Origin: CAZFQD01 sp964520885
GTDB lineage: Bacteria; Bacillota; Clostridia; Oscillospirales; SIG519
Direction: 5' to 3'
DNA: 13,234 nucleotides
NCBI GenBank assembly: GCA_964520885.1
Contig: CAZFQD010000058.1
Location: forward strand, 1 to 13,234
The notes under the pieces were generated by a model. That model did not search any database and had not been told where the DNA came from. It saw only the letters and a program-made list of their open reading frames with translations. Position 1 is the first letter of the stretch; each line of letters begins with the position of its first letter. The translations under genes were made by a program, and so were the position numbers. Of this stretch, positions 8,166 to 13,234 are shown piece after piece.

Positions 8166-8193
8166 CATTGCATAATATTTATATTAGTATAAT
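8163..8193 (+). promoter_or_regulatory. Probable promoter for the corrinoid protein gene
   Basis: A perfect -10 hexamer TATAAT occurs at 8188-8193. The -35 is weak: TTACAT at 8163-8168 gives a 19-base spacer and TTGCAT at 8168-8173 gives only 14. The leader would be about 30 bases, leaving no room for a cobalamin riboswitch. Confidence 0.45.
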
Positions 8194-8230
8194 ATTATAT
8201 TTGTTATTATTTTATTTTAGGAGGGGTCAT

Positions 8231-8866
8231 ATGAGTATTTTACAAGAGATATCAGAAAATCTTCAAAGGGGTAAAGCAAAGATAGTTACTGAATTAGTTC
8301 AGAATGCTATTGATGAAGGTTTATCTGCAAAAACTATTCTTGATGAAGGTTTGCTTGCAGGTATGAGCATAATTGGAGTTAAGTTTAAAAACAATGAGGT
8401 TTATGTTCCTGAGGTTCTAATTGCCGCACGAGCTATGAATGCCGGTGCTGCTGTATTAAAACCTATTCTTAAGGCCGATGGTGTTAAGGCAGCTGGTAAG
8501 GTTTGTATTGGAACAGTTAAAGGTGACTTACATGACATTGGTAAAAACTTAGTTAAAATGATGTTAGAAGGAAAAGGACTTGAGGTAATTGATATTGGAG
8601 TTGATGCAAATTCCGATAAGTTTGTTGAATGTGCAATTAACGAAGGTTGTAAGGTGGTTTGTTGTTCTGCATTATTAACTACAACTATGGGTTCTATGAA
8701 AGATATTATTGCTGCTTTTGAAAAGGCAGGAATTAGAGATACTGTTAAGATTATGATTGGTGGAGCTCCTGTTACTCAATCATATTGTGAACAAATTGGA
8801 GCAGATGCGTATGAACCTGATGCGGCTTCGGCGGCAGATAAAGCAATTTCATATTTTGTTTCATAA
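8231..8866 (+). CDS. Methyltransferase-type corrinoid (B12-binding) protein
   Basis: A 211-residue cytoplasmic protein that carries a cobamide cofactor and shuttles methyl groups between a substrate-specific methyltransferase and an acceptor such as tetrahydrofolate or coenzyme M. Seen: an N-terminal helical cap (about 1-85) followed by a Rossmann-like B12 domain with the base-off signature GDLHDIG (D99, H101, G104; H101 is the lower cobalt ligand), CCSALLTTTM with S146, and GGAP at 177-180. It has the length and layout of MtaC/MtbC/MtmC-type proteins. I chose ATG 8231 because AGGAGGGG at 8219-8226 precedes it; a longer reading from 8168 adds a hydrophobic stretch with no ribosome site. No partner methyltransferase or reactivating ATPase is present, so the methyl donor cannot be assigned. 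Confidence 0.92.
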   Translation: MSILQEISENLQRGKAKIVTELVQNAIDEGLSAKTILDEGLLAGMSIIGVKFKNNEVYVPEVLIAARAMNAGAAVLKPILKADGVKAAGKVCIGTVKGDLHDIGKNLVKMMLEGKGLEVIDIGVDANSDKFVECAINEGCKVVCCSALLTTTMGSMKDIIAAFEKAGIRDTVKIMIGGAPVTQSYCEQIGADAYEPDAASAADKAISYFVS

Positions 8867-8890
8867 ATAAATAAAAATAAACAAATTAGT

Positions 8891-8925
8891 AATCCAGTCC
8901 TTTTTTGGACTGGATTATTTTTTTT
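8891..8925 (+). terminator. Rho-independent terminator of the corrinoid gene
   Basis: A 10-bp stem, AATCCAGTCC (8891-8900) with GGACTGGATT (8907-8916), encloses a T6 loop and is followed by A and eight T. It lies 24 bases after the corrinoid stop and 13 bases before the end of the convergent sortase gene. Its - strand T tract is poor, so it acts mainly on the + strand. Confidence 0.9.
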
Positions 8926-8938
8926 GATTTTATATAAA

Positions 8939-10227
8939 TTATGTTGGTTCTGGAGTGGGTGTTGCCTCAGGAGTAGGTTCGGGCGTTGCTTCTGATGTAG
9001 GTTCTGGCGTCGCTTCTGATGTTGGTTCTGGCGTCGCTTCTGATGTTGGTTCTGGTGTTGCTTCTGATGTTGGTCCTGGTGTTGCTTCTGATGTTGGTCC
9101 TGGTGTNNNNNNNNNNNNNNNNNNNNNNNNNNNNNNNNNNNNNNNNNNNNNNNNNNNNNNNNNNNNNNNNNNNNNNNNNNNNNNNNNNNNNNNNNNNNNN
9201 NNNNNNTTGCTTCTGATGTTGGTCCTGGTGTTGCTTCTGATGTTGGTCCTGGTGTTGCTTCTGATGTTGGTCCTGGTGTTGCTTCCAATGTTGTTTCTGG
9301 TGTTGCTTCTGCTGAGGTTGGAATTTCCGAAGAAAAATTCGCAGTAGATACATCTTCATTATCAATTTTAATTAATTTTGCGTGAACAACTAACCTATTA
9401 GAACTGCCCTTACAGGTTGATAATGTTAATATTTTGTCTTTGGTAGTAACTTCATAATTTATTGCGGGTATTTGATTTTTACTTTTAATTTCTTGTAAAA
9501 ATCCGTCATAATCTTGTTGGCTACTAAAATCAGTTTTAATATAATAAAATAAATTTGGGTCAATCTCATAAATAGAAAAGATTTGCCAAACAGTTTTTTG
9601 ATTCTCAGTATTTAACCAAATGAAATGGTTTTTTGATTTATTATTCCACGATTGCTTAAGAGTATTTTCGAGACTACCAAACATACTACCATCATACCTT
9701 GCATGACCATAAATGATTGTATTTAATGCAAAATCATTAAAATTACATCGATAATCTCCAAATATCCAACCTGCCCTTGTAACATTTTTGTAAAAGTCAT
9801 GATTAATATAATAGTCGTTATTAAAAGTTTTAACAACTGGATAATCCACATTACAATTGAGCATTTTTATCCAACCAACTGTATCAGAATTTATTTTTTT
9901 GAGTTCACTAATATCTGTTGTTAAGAATTTTATTTTATTTTTTTCTACAGGCTTGTTTTCCACAGGAGAAACATCTTCATCAAATAAACTGTCAATATTA
10001 TTTTCATTTGATTTAACAATATTTGAAATTGCCTCATTAGTTTTTTTTGTCAAATAATTTTCATAAAACCAAATGCCAATTTGCAAAGATGAATACAAGA
10101 AAATGCCAGAAAAAACTATAATAATTATTTTTCTAACATAACCTATGTCAAGAATTCTATTTATTGAATTTAATGTTTTTTTAAAAAATTGAATTGTTTT
10201 TTCAAGAAATTGAATTATATTTTTCAT
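8939..10227 (-). CDS. Class B sortase with a TPxPTSEA repeat tail, interrupted by an assembly gap
   Basis: A membrane-anchored cysteine transpeptidase expected to attach surface proteins to the cell wall. Seen: a short cytoplasmic N-terminus, TM about 33-55, a linker to about 100, and a sortase domain about 105-288. The domain has H175 in IIYGHAR, C272 in TLSTC and R278 in NRLVVHAK; the MFGSL motif and FYKNVTRAGWIFGDYR fit SrtB. After about residue 300 comes a tail of 8-residue TPGPTSEA units, becoming TPEPTSEA and ending TPTPEPT at a TAA (8939-8941). A 100-N gap (9107-9206) lies in the tail and throws a literal translation out of frame. Repeat phase on both flanks restores one frame ending at 8939. 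GGTGAG precedes the ATG and a consensus promoter lies upstream. No LPxTG-type signal is in the tail, and no substrate is in the window. Confidence 0.85.
8945..9316 (-). repeat. 24-bp tandem repeat array encoding the sortase tail
   Basis: Imperfect 24-bp units, each encoding eight residues (TSEATPGP or TSEATPEP), run through this interval on both sides of the gap. About five units plus a partial are visible to the left of the gap and three or more plus a partial to the right. Units next to the gap are identical, while those at 8945-9060 carry GAA (Glu) in place of GGA (Gly) and more third-base changes. The outermost units on each side are degenerate. This suggests recent expansion of the central units. 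Confidence 0.9.
9107..9206. other. Assembly gap (100 N) inside the tandem repeat
   Basis: Exactly 100 N, the usual placeholder for a gap of unknown size. The left flank ends at base 11 of the 24-base unit and the right flank begins again at base 11, so in-phase filling needs 24k-1 bases. The 100-base filler is not that length, which explains the apparent frameshift. Confidence 0.97.
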
Positions 10228-10256
10228 ATTCTCACCAAACCTTTATTCATACACAT

Positions 10257-10285
10257 ATTATAGCAGAGAAATAGTATAAATTCAA
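10257..10285 (-). promoter_or_regulatory. Sigma-A promoter for the sortase gene
   Basis: On the - strand TTGAAT (10285-10280) and TATAAT (10262-10257) are separated by exactly 17 bases. The -10 box lies about 30 bases before the ATG at 10227, giving a short leader. The sortase is therefore transcribed separately from the citrate synthase gene upstream of it. Confidence 0.8.
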
Positions 10286-10299
10286 TAATACTTTCTATC

Positions 10300-10334
10300 A
10301 AAAATAAAAATTTAGGTGTCAATTTTTAGCACCT
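10300..10334 (-). terminator. Probable terminator of the citrate synthase gene
   Basis: On the - strand AGGTG (10334-10330) pairs with CACCT (10318-10314) across an 11-base loop, followed by AAATTTTTATTTTT. The stem is only five base pairs, so strength is uncertain. It sits 11 bases after the citrate synthase stop and just before the sortase promoter. Confidence 0.55.
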
Positions 10335-10344
10335 GATTTAGTTT

Positions 10345-11709
10345 TTATCTGTTTTCAAGTGGTAAATATTCTACTTGTTCGGCAACACTTTTATATGCAG
10401 GTCTAATAATTCTACCTCCAGCTATAACCTCTTCAATTCTATGAGCACACCAACCAACTATTCTTGCAATAGCAAATAATGGAGTAAAAAGTTCGCAAGG
10501 GATTCCAAGCATACTATAAACAAGACCAGAATATAAATCTACATTGGCTGAAATAACCTTAGAATCCTTTTTAACCTCATTAAAAATTGATGGGGTTAAG
10601 CGTTCAACAGCATCAATTAGTAGAAATTCCTTTAACATACCTTTTTTTTCTGCTAATGCTCTCGCATTTTTCTTTAAAATTACAGCTCGAGGGTCAGACA
10701 TTGTATAAATAGCATGTCCCATTCCATATATTAAACCTGTTCTATCCCCTGCTTTTTTCCTAATTAACTTTTCTAAATAATATGCTATTTCATCATCATT
10801 TGACCAATCATTAACATTTGCTTTTATATGTTCAAACATTTGGGTAACCTTTGCATTTGCTCCACCGTGTTTTGGTCCCTTTAATGAGCCAATAGCACCT
10901 GATATTGCTGAATAAGTATCTGTTCCGGAAGAGGATAATACTCTTGCTGTAAATGCTGAATTATTTCCTCCTCCATGTTCCATATGAAGAAGTAAAGAAA
11001 GGTCTAACAACTTAGCTTCCTCATCAGTAAATTTATTATCATTTCTCATAGTATATAAAAAGTTTTCAGCAGTAGAAAGGTTTCCTTGCGGAAAGTGAAA
11101 ATACATACTCTCGTTATCATAAAATCGTTTTTTAACTTGATAAGCAGTAACAGCCATAGCAGGAAATCGTGCTATTAATTCTATACTTTGAGTTAAAAGA
11201 TTTTGAACTGACATATTTTCAGGAGCATTATCATAAGTATACATTGCTAAAACTGAACGAGAAAGGCTATTCATAATATCACTACTTGGAGCTTTTAAAA
11301 TTACATCTTCTGTAAATCCGAATGGAAGATGACGAGATAAAGAAAGAATATCGGTAAACTCTTCAAGAGAAGACTTGGTTGGTAAAATACCAAATAAAAG
11401 CAAATATGCGGTTTCCTCAAAGCCAAATCTATTATCTTGCTTACAACCTTCAACTAATTTTTTTACATTAATCCCTCTATAAGTTAATTCTCCATCAATG
11501 GGCATTCTTTCGCCTTCGTTAATAAGATAACCATGAACATTGCAAATGGTTGTAAGCCCTGCTACTACTCCAGTTCCATCTGAATTTCTCAAGCCTCTTT
11601 TTACATTGTGATTTTCAAATAATAAAGGAGCAACTGAATAATTTTCCTTAATTATTGACATTAGTTTTTCAATAAATTCTGAAGAAATAGCACTTTCATT
11701 TTTTATCAT
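10345..11709 (-). CDS. Citrate synthase
   Basis: A 454-residue cytoplasmic enzyme condensing acetyl-CoA with oxaloacetate to citrate, here most likely feeding 2-oxoglutarate and glutamate synthesis. Seen: LLHMEHGGGNNSAF with catalytic H245, SLKGPKHGGAN around H281, GMGHAIYTMSDPRA with oxaloacetate-binding H332, and ANVDLYSGLVY with catalytic D391; CAHRIEE near 421-427 fits the C-terminal Arg motif. Length and the early ELTYRGI segment are normal for the type common in Clostridia. The HA at 332-333 replaces the HR of the E. coli-type GFGHRVY motif. A 2-methylcitrate synthase role cannot be excluded from sequence, but no prp genes are nearby. GGGGAG lies seven bases before the ATG. The gene has its own promoter at 11769-11797. 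Confidence 0.94.
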   Translation of the reverse strand: MIKNESAISSEFIEKLMSIIKENYSVAPLLFENHNVKRGLRNSDGTGVVAGLTTICNVHGYLINEGERMPIDGELTYRGINVKKLVEGCKQDNRFGFEETAYLLLFGILPTKSSLEEFTDILSLSRHLPFGFTEDVILKAPSSDIMNSLSRSVLAMYTYDNAPENMSVQNLLTQSIELIARFPAMAVTAYQVKKRFYDNESMYFHFPQGNLSTAENFLYTMRNDNKFTDEEAKLLDLSLLLHMEHGGGNNSAFTARVLSSSGTDTYSAISGAIGSLKGPKHGGANAKVTQMFEHIKANVNDWSNDDEIAYYLEKLIRKKAGDRTGLIYGMGHAIYTMSDPRAVILKKNARALAEKKGMLKEFLLIDAVERLTPSIFNEVKKDSKVISANVDLYSGLVYSMLGIPCELFTPLFAIARIVGWCAHRIEEVIAGGRIIRPAYKSVAEQVEYLPLENR

Positions 11710-11768
11710 GATTAAACTCCCCTTTTATCTTTCACCCATCACAGTTAATAATAAATTATTTGGTCTTT

Positions 11769-11797
11769 ATAATAATATACTATTATTTTAAAGTCAA
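11769..11797 (-). promoter_or_regulatory. Sigma-A promoter for citrate synthase
   Basis: On the - strand TTGACT (11797-11792) and TATTAT (11774-11769) are spaced by 17 bases, leaving a leader of roughly 50-55 bases. The -35 box begins 13 bases after the stop of the radical SAM gene, with no terminator hairpin between them, so read-through from upstream is also possible. Confidence 0.7.
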
Positions 11798-11810
11798 TCA
11801 TTAATTTTAT

Positions 11811-13175
11811 CTAAGTTTGACTTAATGCCACTTTAATCATTATAGCACACTCTAATCTTTTCTTTTGCAATTCACAAGAAATTTTATATGGCTTGTTTGC
11901 ATCTTTATTAAAATTATAATTATTTGCACTGCACCCACCACTACAATAATATTTTGCCCAACAATTGATACATTCTTTCTTTGATAAAACTGTAATATTT
12001 GAATAATAGTTTTTCTTATCTTCATCTAATTCATCTGATAAAACATTGCCCATTTTTTGCTCTTTCATCCCAACAAATTGATGGCAAGGATAAATGTCCC
12101 CCTCAGGAGTTACTGCAATGTATTCATTACCACAGCCACAGCCTTTAATTCTTTTAATAAGACAAGGACCTTGCTCTAAATCAAGCATAAAGTGAAAAAA
12201 GTTAAAACTCTCCCCTTTTTTCTTTTTTTCTATAATTATATTTGCCAATTTTTCATATTCTAAAAATATCTTTTCTAAATCTTCTTCATTTATTGCATAA
12301 GGCAAGTTTTCATCACATACAACGGGTTCAATTGAAGTTTGCAAAAATCCATTTTCAATAAAATCTAATACATCATTCACAAAATCAAGATTATATTTTG
12401 TAAATGTTCCTCTAATATAATAATTTTCTTGACCTCTTTTGCCAACAAGTTCTTTATATAATGGAACAATTTTATCATAACAGCCACTATTATCCACTCG
12501 TTTTCTTAACTTGTCATTTATCTCTTTTCTACCATCAAGTGATAAAACTACATTTGACATTTCCTTATTTATGAAATCAATTATTTTTTCATTTAACATC
12601 ATTCCATTTGTTGTAATTGTAAATCTAAAATTTTTATTATTCTGCTTTTCAATGTTTCTTGCATATTCAACTATTTTTTTAACAACAGGAAAATTCATAA
12701 GTGGCTCTCCACCAAAAAAATCTATCTCAATATTTTTTCGTTTTTCAGAATGCTTAATAATAAAATCTATAGCGGATTTTCCAACCTCAAATGGCATTAG
12801 TTTTCTCTCACCACCAAAATCACCTTTGCTAGCAAAACAATAATCACACCTCAAATTACAATCATGTGCTATATGTAAGCACATTGCCTTAATAGGTGCT
12901 TTTGAAGTGTATTTATCAATGTTATCCATATTTGTTTCTTTTGAAAAAAGAAGTTGCTCATTGTAAAGCGAAAGCAACTCATCGTAAGCTGACCTTATTT
13001 CGTTTTCTTTATATTCATCATTTAATTTTTGTATAACAAAATCAGGGCATTGCTCAAAAAGAGGGGCATTTATTATATCTAAAACTTTATAGGAAATTTC
13101 ATCTACAATATGAATTGCTCCACTATTTACATCTAAAACTATATAAAATCCATTTAAATAATACTTATGTATCAA
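11811..13175 (-). CDS. scfB: SCIFF peptide maturase (radical SAM/SPASM, thioether-forming)
   Basis: A 454-residue radical SAM enzyme expected to form Cys-to-Thr thioether bonds in the SCIFF ribosomal peptide (six cysteines in forty-five residues), as known for clostridial CteB. Seen: an N-terminal leader-binding (RRE-like) region about 1-90 starting IHKYYLNGFYIVLDVNSG; the SAM cluster motif C106-x3-C110-x2-C113; FGGEP at 154-158; and a Cys-rich SPASM region with C338, C346, C348, C364, C402, C405, C411, C415, C434 and C443, including CHQF and YCSGGCSAN. I prefer TTG 13175 because it gives the family's usual MIHK-type start and has GGTGG five bases upstream. The longer reading from TTG 13223 only translates the hairpin. 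The precursor gene, normally just upstream, would lie beyond the right edge. Confidence 0.92.
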   Translation of the reverse strand: MIHKYYLNGFYIVLDVNSGAIHIVDEISYKVLDIINAPLFEQCPDFVIQKLNDEYKENEIRSAYDELLSLYNEQLLFSKETNMDNIDKYTSKAPIKAMCLHIAHDCNLRCDYCFASKGDFGGERKLMPFEVGKSAIDFIIKHSEKRKNIEIDFFGGEPLMNFPVVKKIVEYARNIEKQNNKNFRFTITTNGMMLNEKIIDFINKEMSNVVLSLDGRKEINDKLRKRVDNSGCYDKIVPLYKELVGKRGQENYYIRGTFTKYNLDFVNDVLDFIENGFLQTSIEPVVCDENLPYAINEEDLEKIFLEYEKLANIIIEKKKKGESFNFFHFMLDLEQGPCLIKRIKGCGCGNEYIAVTPEGDIYPCHQFVGMKEQKMGNVLSDELDEDKKNYYSNITVLSKKECINCWAKYYCSGGCSANNYNFNKDANKPYKISCELQKKRLECAIMIKVALSQT

Positions 13176-13209
13176 AAGTTCCACCAAACCCTTTAACAAA
13201 TACAAAATC

Positions 13210-13232
13210 AAAAGGGCGGGCAAACCCCGCCC
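13210..13232 (-). terminator. GC-rich hairpin plus T run before the SCIFF maturase (terminator or attenuator)
   Basis: On the - strand GGGCGGG (13232-13226) pairs perfectly with CCCGCCC (13220-13214) over a five-base loop, followed by TTTT and a further T-rich stretch. It stands out sharply in this AT-rich window. Placed about 35 bases before the maturase start, it would end or attenuate a transcript arriving from the right. Confidence 0.75.
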
Positions 13233-13234
13233 CT

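Noticed and set aside
8168..8230. N-terminal hydrophobic extension of the corrinoid protein
   Set aside because: No ribosome site before ATG 8168, it overlaps the probable promoter, and AGGAGGGG directly precedes ATG 8231.
8112..8230. Cobalamin riboswitch before the corrinoid gene
   Set aside because: The stretch is only 119 bases, AT-rich, without a B12-box-like segment, and the probable leader is about 30 bases.
8776..8938. Extension of the sortase gene on the - strand through a Gln/His-rich frame to 8776
   Set aside because: It depends on the arbitrary 100-base gap length, reads the repeat in the wrong frame, crosses a strong terminator and overlaps the corrinoid gene. The in-phase stop is at 8939.
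8945..9316. CRISPR-like array
   Set aside because: The 24-bp units are contiguous with no spacers and encode an in-frame peptide repeat.
8955..9365. Open frames on both strands through the repeat (for example LLLMLVLV or DVGSGVAS)
   Set aside because: A 24-bp repeat is open in several frames by periodicity. These have no ribosome site, and the - strand frame continuing the sortase domain explains the array.
13176..13223. Start of the SCIFF maturase at TTG 13223
   Set aside because: The added 16 residues are a translation of the hairpin and its T run, with no suitable ribosome site. Family members begin at the IHKY segment.

Overview
The window is AT-rich DNA from a low-GC anaerobic Firmicute, most likely a member of the Clostridia. 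The evidence is a SCIFF-type radical SAM peptide maturase (a clostridial hallmark), a class B sortase, a NifU-like/GGGtGRT gene pair typical of anaerobes, a methyltransferase-type corrinoid protein, strong AGGAGG-like ribosome sites and near-consensus sigma-A promoters. No tRNA, rRNA, CRISPR array or insertion sequence was seen. No gene-free stretch exceeds 300 bases.

Region 1 (157-6207, + strand) is a compact signalling operon: a 1201-residue membrane hybrid histidine kinase with an MCP-like input half and three receiver domains, a stand-alone CheR methyltransferase (4-base ATGA overlap), a receiver-less CheB methylesterase, and a REC-GGDEF diguanylate cyclase. It ends at a perfect 18+18 inverted-repeat terminator. 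No CheA, CheW or MCP signalling domain is present, so the methylation enzymes probably serve the kinase itself. The likely output is c-di-GMP.

Region 2 (6300-8925, + strand) starts at a clear sigma-A promoter whose -35 box sits inside an 11-bp dyad. It encodes a NifU-like Fe-S scaffold protein and a GGGtGRT-family protein of unknown function. After a second 11-bp inverted repeat and a probable promoter comes a stand-alone corrinoid (B12-binding) protein, closed by a strong terminator. No corrinoid methyltransferase or reactivase lies nearby.

Region 3 (8939-13232, - strand) holds three genes. One is a class B sortase with its own consensus promoter and an unusual C-terminal tail of 8-residue TPGPTSEA/TPEPTSEA repeats, broken by a 100-N assembly gap that creates a false frameshift; the true stop is at 8939. 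The second is a citrate synthase with its own promoter and terminator. The third is a SCIFF maturase that probably starts at a TTG codon (13175), with a GC-rich terminator-like hairpin just upstream. The precursor gene expected upstream of the maturase would lie beyond the right edge.

The most unusual points are the kinase-CheR-CheB-cyclase operon with a candidate methylatable Q/E coiled coil, the repeat-tailed sortase, and the dyads at the NifU-like and corrinoid promoters.
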